NCBI GenBank assembly: GCA_964036275.1
Contig: OZ038439.1
Location: 15,112,330 to 15,176,329 of the forward strand
Source: Litoditis marina
Lineage: Eukaryota > Nematoda > Chromadorea > Rhabditida > Rhabditidae
DNA length: 64,000 nucleotides
Direction: 5' to 3'
The notes under the pieces were generated by a model that was given only the letters and a program-made list of their open reading frames with translations, did not search any database and had not been told where the DNA came from. Numbering within the stretch: position 1 is the first letter of the stretch; every line of letters begins with the position of its first letter. Position numbers and translations under genes: made by a program. Below are positions 35,529-46,160 of this stretch, piece after piece.

Positions 35529-35826
35529 GTAATTAACTTTTGTTTTCAAATTTGTTTTCTTGATTCTCATCAGAATTCTTTAGTGCTAGCTATTTTTCTC
35601 CTGTGTAAATGGTTTCTATCAAAATTTCTTATTGTTTGCTGCGTAAATGGCGTCGAGCGTTCTTATTGCAAGTCTGTTTTCTTCTTTGCTTCCGTATTTA
35701 GTCAATTGCTGGGTAACTCATTTCTACTGATATTCTGTCCAAATTCAAAGAGTTTTCCGTGGTAGAGATCAAGCGACAACTCAGATAAGATTTGACCACT
35801 ACATCGACTAACTGAGTGTTTTTCAG

Positions 35827-35950
35827 CTGCGCACCTGGAGAAGACAGTCCGTGTGAGAACGTACTCTGCGAACAAAAACTACACCAACAGGAGAAAATAT
35901 GAGAATCGGCATCTACAAACCCGCGTTCACTTCTCTCGACATTGCAACAG
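35827..35950 (+). pseudogene. Truncated or decayed copy of exon 36891-37021
   Basis: A good acceptor (tttttcag) and donor (aacag|gtgaaa) bound 124 nt that are open in the same entry phase as 36891-37021. Both translations share the pattern A-[HY]-L-[ED], V-[RK]-T, NK-[NK]-YT. The exit phase differs (2 versus 0) and no downstream exons follow, so this looks like a broken partial duplicate. Confidence 0.45.
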
Positions 35951-36094
35951 GTGAAAATTTATATTCACAAAGTAATTAAAAAGAGTGGCCATATAATTTT
36001 TCATATCGGGTTCTTTACTAGATCTTAGAGGAACTTGCTGATCGGTTTTTTTATTTTAGAATTTAGCCTGAGGTTTTGATGGCGAAGCAAACCA

Positions 36095-36232
36095 TCCGAT
36101 CTCATGAGAAGTTGATACGATCTTCTCATGAGACTCATGAACTTCCAGTGTTGTAGTGTAACAATCAGTTAAATCGCTTAGGGAGTCTGTGAGATATTGC
36201 TCACGAGGTATCTCATAATGTTTTGAGGGAAC
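36095..36232. repeat. TCATGAGA-rich repeat, copy 1
   Basis: Shares ctcatgagaagtt, gtgagatattgctcacgagg and tatctcat with 41668-41805 and 50800-50945. The core tctcatgaga is itself palindromic. Confidence 0.6.
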
Positions 36233-36516
36233 CCTTCTGCGCCTGATGTGTGAGCTATCGATTTGTGTAGTGAAAAACGGAGCTGTTGTGATCACCATAT
36301 TTGCCATCAAACCAGCCCGAACTAATAATTATTATTTATCGTATTTTTGCTCGTACACAGCGAAAAGTCAGATGTACAGTACCCCTTCGCTGTTCAACTC
36401 CGTCTGGATTGGAGAACTAGTCGGCGTAGTCCAGTATTATTCTCCCAACTCACTGTTCATCATTTTTTCAGGCTTGGCTCATTCGCCCAACGACGATTCT
36501 TCACGCATCTCCAATA

Positions 36517-36759
36517 CCCATGAGATCGTTCTCATGCGAGTTTGCACCGGCGAGTGGCCATGAGACTGCCTGACCTCGGTTCGTGATTGGTCCCTCAATG
36601 GGATATGGGAAAGGGACTTGGGGAAGTGCTCTACCCGTTGCCATACCACTTTGGTCGGCTAATGGTTCAACCGTGGCTCATGCACCCTACCCATTTCTCG
36701 ATCCCATATCAGCAAACTGGATTGTTACGATCTCAGGGAAGGAAGCTGCACACCTACAG
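36517..36759 (+). repeat. Segment duplicated at 35287-35528 (right copy, possible upstream exon)
   Basis: It ends at a strong donor (ctacag|gtaagt). From a possible acceptor at atatcag (ending near 36712) the frame KLDCYDLREGSCTPT is open and exits in phase 1, which matches the entry phase of exon 36891-37021. The longer frame through GTWGSALPVAIPLWSANG is also open but does not join in phase. Confidence 0.5.
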
Positions 36760-36890
36760 GTAAGTTTATCTTGTGTTTAAAACTTAATTCATGTTTTTGT
36801 CGAAAGTTCTCATGACTATCTTTTATTTTGCTGTGTTACCGCGTGTAGTCAACTGTGTTCAACTCTGTTGTATGATTTTTGTGTTTTCAG

Positions 36891-39671
36891 CTGCGTACCT
36901 AGACGCTAATTTGTTTGTGAAGACATCATCTATGAACAAGAAGTACACCACCAGGAAAATTCATCTAATATCTGCAAGCTGGACTGAAACGAGCTCGACT
37001 GGTCACGGAAAATGGAAGCAGGTGGGTATAGTTCGCAGCATTCCTACTGAGAGTACTACCGTATACAACCGAACTCCGTCATGTCCGTTTTCAATATAAA
37101 CCTCCACGATTCTGTAAAAAGTGTTTTCGAACATTCTTCATAACGAAGTATCAAAATTGAATGCAAAAGTGAAGGTACTTTTCGATAATAATCTCATAGT
37201 TTTAGCAGCCGGGAAGTTTCGCAATCTTGCTGTATGAGTCCCAGTAGGAATGAAGCGGACTTTACCTCTTCTTTTCAAGTTGTTGGAGTTATTCGTTTAT
37301 GTTGCACTGCACTAAAGTTTTGAGTAAAATTTGTGTACGTGGAACATTTTCCAATACTCATATGTGCTTACTGATTTGTTTGATATTCTCAGGAGCATTT
37401 CTATCTTGAAATTTGATGACTAACCGAACTATATATATATTCCAGCGTTATATCGGGATTCGTAAACTGCCTATCAGAAGAAATGTGTCGCATTTGTCAC
37501 AGAAAATCGACTGTCCCAATCTTTATTTCGGTTCACTTCCAACACGCTATAAAGTGACGTCATCAGGTGCGGTTTTTCTTCAAACGTTTGACTGCGAAGC
37601 GCAGGGTAGGATTCGCCTCTGACTCTCAGAATAGGCAGCTCTGTGAATAATGTAACAAACTGAACTGCTCTAGAAACAAAAATTTCGTGACACATTTTGG
37701 TATATAGTAATCGCGGATTTGCTCCTTCCAGAGCAAGCCCATACTGTGTATTTGGTCCTACCGCGCTGTGTTTGTAGTTTATTCCAGTCGATTTTGCTTG
37801 TATCGATAGTTAACTACCACAAAAATATGGTCACTGTCTAGCGTTTGCGTTATATCAGCGAGAAGACGTTTCCAACACTCACTCCATGATGCATGGAGTA
37901 CACATATGTTCAAATAGAGTTATGCCGAAAGGACACATTCTACTATGTTGCGCTGTGTCTGTTTCAGTCCGTTGCTACGTAATTCGTCAGTCGAAAAGGA
38001 CGCTTCTATGTTATTAGGCATTTACTACTTCAACTGTATTAGACTTTTTGCAGATCCGTATTTCCCCGGTACCTAATTGGCTACAGTACTCCGTTCGCCT
38101 TCACATCTATTCGCTGTCTCATCACGATGTAGGGATTACTTTCCTATATGAACACAGGTGAGAAATCGTGAGCCCATTGTACCTTCATCCAGAATAGAAA
38201 ACCCTTGTGTAATATGCCACTCGGCTCACTTTGAAAAACTCTTCAGTTTTGTCAACGAAAACTGGAGATGCAAAACGTCCTTGGAAAACGCGTGTTCACG
38301 CAACTGCTTTCTGCTGCAACCGGAAAAGACGTAGAATGTGAAAGTGCAACGTAACGTATTCGTAACGTAACGCATATGGCGTAATGGTGATCTTTGTCAG
38401 CATGACAGATGGAGCGAAATCGTACCTACTGGTGTAGATTTGTATTCATTGCGTTTCGTTCCAGTCATGTGTTATGAGGGCACAAACTATGCCGACCAGC
38501 CCGTCTCCAACGGGACGACGTTCGTTGTGTGGCAGGAGCAGCTGCTCGCAATTGTATTCGATTCGAGGAGTCTGAGAGAAGGATATAAGATTCACGAACG
38601 CTCTCTGGTTCCGAACATTCATTTCATTCAGAAGGTATAACTATGTTCATCCCTTCTGGGACTCCTACAGTGTGAACACGAGACATCTAAGCCGTTTGAT
38701 CTGCAAGAACCTTATCGAAAAGGATGAGAGTCTTCGCAGTGGATTTTGATTCCTCTGTACAAAGAGTTTTCGGAAACTGTCTTGATGAAAGTGAAGTTTG
38801 CGCTAAAAAGTAGTCACGGAAACGTTGCATGTGTACTGTAGGAGTCAGGTAGTCTGTTCGAGGTAGTCTGTTCGATTCCAAGCGGAACCTATCCAGTAGC
38901 AATTTCATAAATAACCATGTGCTAGTTGTTATTCTTCATTCATTAAAGGGGGCTGCATTGAATGCCGGATTTGGCTAACGGCGTTAGCCGAAAAGGCATG
39001 AGAGTCAGAGAAGTGCGCGCAATCAATATTCATCCACTCCAAATCATCCTGTGCGTCTCTGACAGCAGGCAAAAAATAGTGAAATTTGGAAAACAGAGCT
39101 TCGAATTGGACATTTTAGTTAAAAATAGACATATATCGAATTGTCTGAATTCTATCTTTCATTTGAAAATTCATTGCAGCCTCCCTCTAAGTTGGCATAG
39201 CTCTTCCTTTACAATTACTTTTCTTTGCCCTTTTTCTTTTTTATCTAGTTGCATCAAGGACTCTGTAACGGATGAATTCAACAGGTTTGAAGCCCGTTAA
39301 CCTCTAGATTCTAACCTCCCTTCTCTAAATGTATTATAAGTTAATTTTATTGTACTAATGAAACTCAATGAATCATGGTTTCTATCAGAAATAGTCGTTC
39401 GACAATCTTGGAGATCAGATCAGATCAGAGATCAGAGATCATAGCTACTTGGAAAATCCTTAATTTTTTTAATTCTGTAGATAATTTATTTCATGTGAAT
39501 ACTAAAGACCGAAACCCGAGCGTGTTCCGTCAACGTTTTGAAGCACTGGTAACAAATTAGAAGACCTTTTTCGGAAATGTTGTGATTTTCTTGTTTTTCT
39601 AGGCAGTGCGATTGAACTTGAAAGAGGCAGGCGACTGGTCACCCCACCGGACTCTGATGTTGTTCCAATAA
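36891..39671 (+). CDS. Unrecognised gene, four in-phase exons; 5' end uncertain
   Basis: Exons: 36891-37021, 37446-37605, 38465-38634, 39603-39671 (TAA at 39669). The junction phases agree (0, 1, 0) and the third exon is clearly coding by its GC-rich codons (ADQPVSNGTTFVVWQEQLLA). The frame gives about 175 residues from 36891; the first Met in exon 1 is at 36932. A further exon at about 36713-36759 joins in phase but its own upstream partner was not found. Alternatively exon 38465-38634 could begin a short gene, since its ATG (38467) is 2 nt after an acceptor. No domain or signal peptide is recognised. MITEs occupy two introns (37025-37267, 38641-38845). Confidence 0.45.
37025..37267. repeat. 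GTTC-CATTCC-ACTGAGAC MITE in the unrecognised gene
   Basis: Ends tatagttcgcagcattccta and taggaatgaagcggacttta, with gtactaccgtat/gctgtatgagtccc inside. It begins four bases after the donor of exon 36891-37021. Confidence 0.75.
38641..38845. repeat. GTTC-CATTCC-ACTGAGAC MITE, partial copy
   Basis: Left end actatgttcatcccttctgg gactcctacag, right end reduced to gtactgtaggagtca. It starts at the donor of exon 38465-38634. Confidence 0.6.
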
Positions 39672-39746
39672 GGTAGGTTCCTCCAATTTTTTTTCCAAAT
39701 CTGTTCGGTGTATGCTGCCCTACTCCACTATGGAAAAACCAAACAG

Positions 39747-41487
39747 CATTAGTAAAAAGTGGGGGAACCAACAAATGTGTGAGTTGTGTTTGGTTCGACC
39801 TCTATATCAGCAAAAATTGAACAATACAATATTCTGTGATACTGTAGCAGAAGTATTCTGCAAAAATAGAACAATACCAATGTTGCACAATGGTTCACAA
39901 AGCCCGCATAATAGTTCAGAAATTGCTGAAGGGTATTTCATGTGGACTTCGACGACATGCGTGCGTTGTGAACCATTGTGCAACATTGGTATTGTTCTAT
40001 TTTGCAGAATACTTCTGCTACAGTATCACAGAATATTGTGTTGTTCAATTTTTGCTGATATAGAGGTCGAACCAAACACAACTCACACATGTGTTGGTTC
40101 CCCCACTTTTTACTAATTGTTCTCTTTTTGCTAGTTGTACTCTTACAACTTCCCATTTTCGCCTATTCACAGAGGGGATCTTGTGAATTCACTACCTCAA
40201 ATCTCTTGTAAAATTTCTTGTAAATCGGATCTCGTTACTTCATTATTTGGCAGTTTTTTGTTTGTAAAAAGCCGAATGTAGGCCATGAAATTGCTGATGT
40301 TGTAATATAACGCAGGTTACTGGCTCTGTGACTATCAACAACTGAACAAAAACGCTAAACGTTCCGATTGACATGTACACCGCTTTTAGCGGCGATAAGC
40401 GATGGGGTTTGGCGCCATTGACAAATTTACAATATTTGAGACACCAACTCACTTGCAATGTAGTGATCATTATCATTACCAAATTACAAACCTTCACATT
40501 AAAACTTTTTTGTTATTGTTTCGGCGGAACGAAATATCTCAGTTTTTGAGCTGCTAGCTCACACTACATGTGTTAATTATTGAATGGAGCAAATTTCAAA
40601 CGACTCAATTGACGTTTTCGTGTGTTCTGGTTTTGGCGCCATTTGGCGACCGTGCCAAGCGCCAGAAGATAAAATCCGATTTGGAAAATGTGAATCTATA
40701 TTTCACATTTGATAATTCATTATATATTAACTTGAAACAGTTTAATTGACGACAACTGACATTTTTTGAACTTTGGCGCCAATTGGCGCCAGCGCCCGGC
40801 GCCAACAGACTTTTTCCATTTTCAGATTAACCAACTTATTTGCCATGTGATCACCATTAACTGTACCAAATTTCAGACGATTATTTTGATGATGTCGTGT
40901 GATAAGGTTTTGGCGCCATTTGGCGCCTAGTCCGAGCGCCAAAACGGGAATTTGAGTTTCGCAGAATGGAATCCACTTTTTACCCTAAAGTCTAACCCTT
41001 ACCCTAAATTCTACTTCTATTAATTTGAAACAATGTAATTAACGACAACTAGTGTTTTGCCGTTTTTGGCGCCTATTGGCGCCCGCGCCTGGCGCCAATG
41101 AAATTATATGATTCCCAAGTTTTGCGCCCCGAGCTAACTTCTGCCCTAGCACACATGTTCCAAAATTGGGCCAAATCGATTCTGTAGTTTTTCCACTACG
41201 ATGCGGACACAATTCCGTGAGGGACCAGGGACGAGGGAGGAGGGACGAGGGACGAATTACGGCGGAAGTTTTCAACAACGACACGAAACCATAACTCTGG
41301 CGAAAATTATCCGATTTGGCTGAAATTCTCACACAATATTCAATTTGTAATTCTCTAACTCTCTCATTTTAGTTTCCAAAAAAGTAGCATCTTTGAAGCG
41401 TTTTCTCAATTGAAAGGAAAAAAACAAGTCCACAATGGCCAAACCAAAGACAACTCACGCAGAGCGCTTTGCGCTCCGCGCGATAAC
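39747..41487. mobile_element. Composite non-autonomous element, copy 2
   Basis: Foldback arms of about 150 nt (39752-39904 and 39963-40115, both starting gtaaaaagtgggggaacca when read inward) enclose a loop of about 58 nt. Then come aattgttctctttttgctag (also next to copy 1), a ttggcgcc-rich block (40405-41100), a gggacgagggagga minisatellite (41219-41258), and the end ggccaaaccaaagacaact, cacgcagagcgctttgcgct. The order is the same as 25563-26970, but the sequences are clearly diverged. Confidence 0.75.
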
Positions 41488-41667
41488 TAATTAGAATAAC
41501 TTTGTTGCATCACTTAACATAGTGGTTATGCATTGTTTCCATTATTGGAACTTTTCCGTGAAGGATCTAAACTTGTATTCCAGACTGGAACATTTGTGCG
41601 ACAGCTGGGTGGCGCGTCTTCAGATTATACAGCTACCGAGGAACTACGGTAAGTGCTCAGTATGATT

Positions 41668-41805
41668 AGTTTCTCATGAGAATCTCATGAAAACCTCATG
41701 AGTTATTCGTGAACCTGGTAATCAACAAAAAATCAATCAACGTCTCATGAGATGTTTGTGAAATATTGCTCATGATGTATCTCATGTGATTATTGAGGTA
41801 TTGTT
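41668..41805. repeat. TCATGAGA-rich repeat, copy 2
   Basis: Contains ctcatgagaatctcatgaaa, gtctcatgagatg and gaaatattgctcatgatgta, matching 36095-36232. Confidence 0.6.
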
Positions 41806-41911
41806 ACCGGGCCAAGTTCAGCTACTGACGTAGATTCTGTTCCGGAGACGAAAATATCGGTCTTTGATCTTTTGGTCTTCCAGCACAGCAAAACTATTCT
41901 CATACAGTGTA

Positions 41912-42128
41912 TACTTTGTTCGATTTCCACTGAGGTTATGGAAGCGTGTGAATAAAACTTTGGAGTAATGTTTTAATTACATTTTGACAAAAGTATTTTT
42001 GTTCACACACTGTAGCTGGGGTGACCAACCAACTACAGAACTTTTTGAAAAACTCCTTGTTGAACAACAACATGAAATTGGGTTTACACGCTGCCAAATT
42101 GTTAGTGGGAATGATGGGAAATATATAT
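41912..42128. repeat. GTTC-CATTCC-ACTGAGAC MITE, diverged copy
   Basis: Left tttgttcgatttccactgag, right agtgggaatgatgggaaata, with inner ggaagcgtg/cacgctgcc. Confidence 0.5.
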
Positions 42129-42724
42129 GCCATGTTCAAAATATCTTTATGTAGCGTCTAGTATGTGATAACGTAGACAACTGGATTACATTCTGAAATT
42201 TCAGACTGCTCTTCCTTCTCCACTGCCAAAACGAACGGAGGAAATGTAGAAAGAAGATTTGGAGTCTCCAATCATCCAATTCTAATGATCCGATATTTGT
42301 GTGTGTTTGTATTTTCACAGTATTGGTCTGTGGTTTCTTCTCGAAAAGCGTGGCGCCGCGTTTCTCGAGATTAAGCACATATCATGTGGACCATCTTGTT
42401 GAATTCGATACGCGCAGCGCCTCGCGCCGCGCATAATTTTGAACTCGAAAGTAAGAAAAGGAGTCAGACCAGAACTCACCGTCAAAGTGTATAAGTACGC
42501 ATTCCTTGTAAGCCCTTCTGGTTCAAGATTCTACAAACTACAAGGTTAAAAGAGAAGTGTGAAATACATTTAGTACATTTCATGCTATTCTATTATTTAC
42601 AAATTGATGAACTGGGATACAAATATGCACAGCGCTCCGTGCTGTGTACAACGTGTGTATTCTGGTCAGAAATATTCAAAGGTGTAATTTGTGGTTGAGT
42701 TAGTGACGAAGCTAGATAATTACG

Positions 42725-43060
42725 TTAGTTACTCATGCTATGCTACGCTACGCTACGTATGTTAGTTATTAACGTATTTATTTTAGTAACGTATGTAATG
42801 TTACGTTACGTATGTTACGAGTTATTCACGTAGTGACGTAAACTACGTAGTTATGAGATATTAACATAGTTACGTTAGTTACGTATGTGAATCTACGTTA
42901 CGTAGCTTATGAGTTATCTACGTATTCACGTAGTTACGTTAGTTATGAGTTAGTTACGTAGTTATTAGCGTGGTTATGTATGTAATGTTACGTTACGTAT
43001 TTATGAGTCATTTACGGAGATGAGTTCAGTTACGTACGCTACTAACGTAACAAGTAGTGG
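42725..43060. repeat. TACGT/ACGTTAGTTA irregular tandem array
   Basis: Dense tacgttagttacgtatgt-like words, with many ACGT and TACGTA palindromes, over about 330 bp. Periodicity is irregular (5-12 nt). Confidence 0.75.
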
Positions 43061-43139
43061 TCCCAAATTTTTTCGACAGAGGTGAAGATCGTAATAGAAA
43101 GTAGTTTTGCATAGTTCGCATGCGTACTGTAGACGTTAG

Positions 43140-43800
43140 GGTAGGAATGATCTAGACTTTGTCATGCTGCGTACGTGGATACTGTAATTCAGTTGGTTTG
43201 CACAGCGTTGCGTGCTCTCTATGATAGGTTTGTCATACAAACCTACAGGGCACGACTAACGATGTTTTACATGTTTTAATGTTACATACATGACTTACAT
43301 GTTTTGGTCAGAAAACCAGGCAGTTCGTGTAAGTCTGTTAGGCTATTTGTTGAGTTGCGTTGTTTCACGTTTCGCCCAAGTGCAACATGAGGGTATCACC
43401 TTGAGTTTGTACTTGTATGCTGCGTACGGGTGTGGATACTGAATTTCAACTCGTTTGACGGTCGTTCGTGCTCTGTATGGTATACTACAGGGCACGACTT
43501 ACGTATCTTGTCTGACAACTAGACAGTTTTTGTAAGTCTACGTTATTTTCTAGTTATTTAATTGCGTTATTTGTATGCCGTGTACGGGTGTGTGTAGATC
43601 AAAAATAATGATCAATATCAGATAGATCAAGCTGGACGCTGGTAAAACCCGGACCACCACCAAATTGCCCGTACGCTGTCCACAACGGTTTGAAAACCTG
43701 TATGCATGCTTCGTATCTTGTTCTACGAGTCACGACATACGTTTTTTTGGTAAGAAAACCCAGGCAGTTATTGTAAGCTCTCTCAGTTGCTTAACGTTAT
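43140..43800. repeat. Diverged tandem repeat, three units of about 230-240 bp
   Basis: Landmarks recur three times: cagg-cagtt-tgtaagtct (near 43318, 43524, 43765), each preceded by a gcacgacttacgt-like segment and followed by a ttgcgttattt-like segment. Confidence 0.6.
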
Positions 43801-44149
43801 TTGTACTCATATAAATCATGAGGGTAAGAGAGCTCGCTGAGTTTTCTCAAATTTATGTTGAGTTATGGTCTCAGTGAATGTGCTGGGTCGGAACCTGACC
43901 AATTGCGCCGACTTTTGGGGTTCAGCGCCGGCTTGAGCGCAATACGGTCTGTGTACGCTACTCACCTATTTGAGACCATTACTCGGCTATTTGAGCTTAG
44001 TGAAAACTGAGGTGTTCTCTTGAAGATTTAACAAAAACCATCATCGTACTTTTCTTTCAGAGAAGGCAAAACATGCACAAAGATAGAGCAGTAATAATGA
44101 AAAGTTTGGTGATCTAATGCGGTTCCTTGTAAAATTGTGAAAACATAGA

Positions 44150-44702
44150 ATGCAACAAAAGCAGAACAATAAATGTGTTTGTACAACGGTTCATAGCGTA
44201 CTCATGTGAAAGTATTTAATACTTTAAGCTCGAATAAGAGCCGTTGTAGTTATCGTTTTTGTGAACCGTTGTGCAAACAAATGTAACGTTCCATTTTTGT
44301 TGCAACCTCATTCGCAGTGTTGCTTCGTTCACTTTTCGCTGAAGTCGGTAGAACCGAACAGAACTTATGAGGGACTACGAGAATTTTCATAACGACACGG
44401 AAATTTTTTCCAAAATTGACAGATTTGTCTACAATTTCGACATAACACGAATTACAACATTTATTTTATTTTATTTTGGAGAACTTCCTATTTCATGACT
44501 TGTGGTTTAAAGAATGACGATTATGTGCTCCAATCTCAACGCTTCAGTCCAATAAACTGCAATACATTTTGCAATTGTAGTTTAAAGGACTGACGCGCCG
44601 AGATTGGAGCACATAATCGTCCTACTTTAAATGGTGAACATTTGCGCGCAATCACCTCACAAAACACAACTCACACGCAACGCATCGCGCTGCGCGCTAA
44701 GC
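44150..44702. mobile_element. Composite element, decayed copy 3
   Basis: Foldback remnants (gcaacaaaagcagaacaata, acggttca; then gaaccgttgtgcaaacaaat, gaaccgaacagaact) and the terminal cacaaaacacaactcacac, gcaacgcatcgcgctgcgcg survive. The GGCGCC block is missing. A second inverted pair (44520-44570 and 44577-44630, tgtgctccaatctc/gagattggagcaca) lies between. Confidence 0.6.
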
Positions 44703-45074
44703 GTGAAGTTCGTTTGGGAATTAAACTTAAGCTAGTAATAATCAGAGTTGTTACCATAGTTATGTCCACCAAAGTTGCATCATTTTCCAGTTGATTAACG
44801 TTTACTGTCTAGCTGAACGGCAAAAAGTACAAAAACTATCATTTTCTGGTACAAATGAAAGCCATTGTCTGAACGTGATGTAATATGTTGCAACAACTAT
44901 ACATTGGATATTGAACTCGGATCATGACCGCCAACATTAGAGGTGGGGGGGGGGGAGAATCTTTGTTCCTACAAACTTCGATTTTAAATCGTTTCATCCT
45001 TTCGCCAAATTTGTAGTTTAATCTTGTCGCTTTCTACATCTAGATCAAACAACAATAAATAACCCGGTCACTTT

Positions 45075-45650
45075 CAATAGCTTTCCGGTTGTGAGCAGAC
45101 TTTGTTATAGAGATGACGTCCGAGACTACATTATACTGTCCTATTGGTTCTAATCACCTCTAACTACAGTTCATTTTCGGAAAGACTGAAGTCTAGTCAT
45201 TCTGAGTAAGTCAACGAAGAAATAATTGTGTCATGTGTAGCAAGGTTTGATGTTTCCAAAATTAGCCTGGTTGCTCCCACTGAGTTTATAGTTTGAATCC
45301 GTCGTTTTTCGGTTCAAACTGAGAAAATTTGGCGCGCATTCAGATCAAAATACAATGTATATTCAGTCACTTCCAATAGTTTTCCGGTTCCGAACAGACT
45401 TTGGTAGCTACATGACGTCCGCGACTTAAGTGTACTGTTCTCCGGGTTTGTAGTATTTAATCGGGTTTGACAATTGCAATTCTCCACTGTGAATATTTCG
45501 TACTAGTTCTGTATCGTTATTACAATTTTGTATGGAAAGTGTTTTATGAATTGTATTAATAAGTATACCGTGTTCCGGTTCCGAACAGACTTTGGTAGCA
45601 GGGTGACGTCCGAAACTACGTTATACTGCCCTACGGTCCTTATCACCAAA
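45075..45650. repeat. Three dispersed copies of a 60-70 bp sequence
   Basis: The phrase aacagactttggtagc-ga-tgacgtccgagact followed by a tatactg-cct segment occurs near 45085, 45395 and 45580. Confidence 0.65.
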
Positions 45651-46030
45651 TACGTGTCGCTTTATCTCTGCTTCATTAGCACTTCCTAATTTAATAGATA
45701 GAATTGTCATTCACATTTGCTACACTCATATAGTCTTGACCGGTTATCATTCAGATTTTTCCAATTAGAATCTTGCTAACTGCTTGGGCAAATACAAAAG
45801 CTGTAGTGATTTTATGCTAGAGAAAACACCAACAGTTTGCAGCGTTTTGACTCTATCTCTGAGTTCAGTACTACTATTCAAATGCACAACCCGCAAAAAC
45901 ACCACAGTTCGTAAATATTAAGTATTCGGAGGTTGTTTTACTTCTTCCTGTGGCAAATCCTGCTATCATCATCTTGTTCATGTGAAAGAATTTCTCACTG
46001 AAAACCAACTAAAATATAGACTTTTTTCCA

Positions 46031-46069
46031 TTTCTAGATGCGTGTGTGCATACTCTTGGCCTGTGTAGG
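46031..46069 (+). pseudogene. Echo of the protease start exon, upstream of the real one
   Basis: Acceptor tttctag is followed directly by atgcgtgtgtgcatactctt ggcctgtgtagg. This matches the first 30 nt of the real exon at 46161, exactly 123 bp upstream. The copy reads MRVCILLACVGN and then a stop, so it cannot encode the protease. Confidence 0.75.
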
Positions 46070-46160
46070 AAATTGAGATTTTGACGTGAAAATCTACATC
46101 GTTAATATTTGATTCTTTATTGATTTTTCCAACACTATATTGATTTTCCTCCTATTGCAG

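Larger units (their letters stand above)
39672..46160. other. Repeat-rich region without a supported gene
   Basis: Between the unrecognised gene and the protease. It is filled by composite element copy 2 (39747-41487), smaller repeats (41668, 41912), a TACGT-rich array (42725-43060), a local triplication (43140-43800), a decayed composite copy (44150-44702) and a three-fold repeat (45075-45650). An exon-like segment at 41592-41650 (ttccag...ctacg|gtaagt) is open in more than one frame, but I could not attach it to a gene. Confidence 0.45.

Noticed and set aside
38055..38158. Exon-like segment (acceptor tttttgcag, donor cacag|gtgaga) in the unrecognised gene
   Set aside because: Its open frame needs phase 0 entry and leaves in phase 2, which fits neither neighbour, while 37605 joins 38465 directly in phase.
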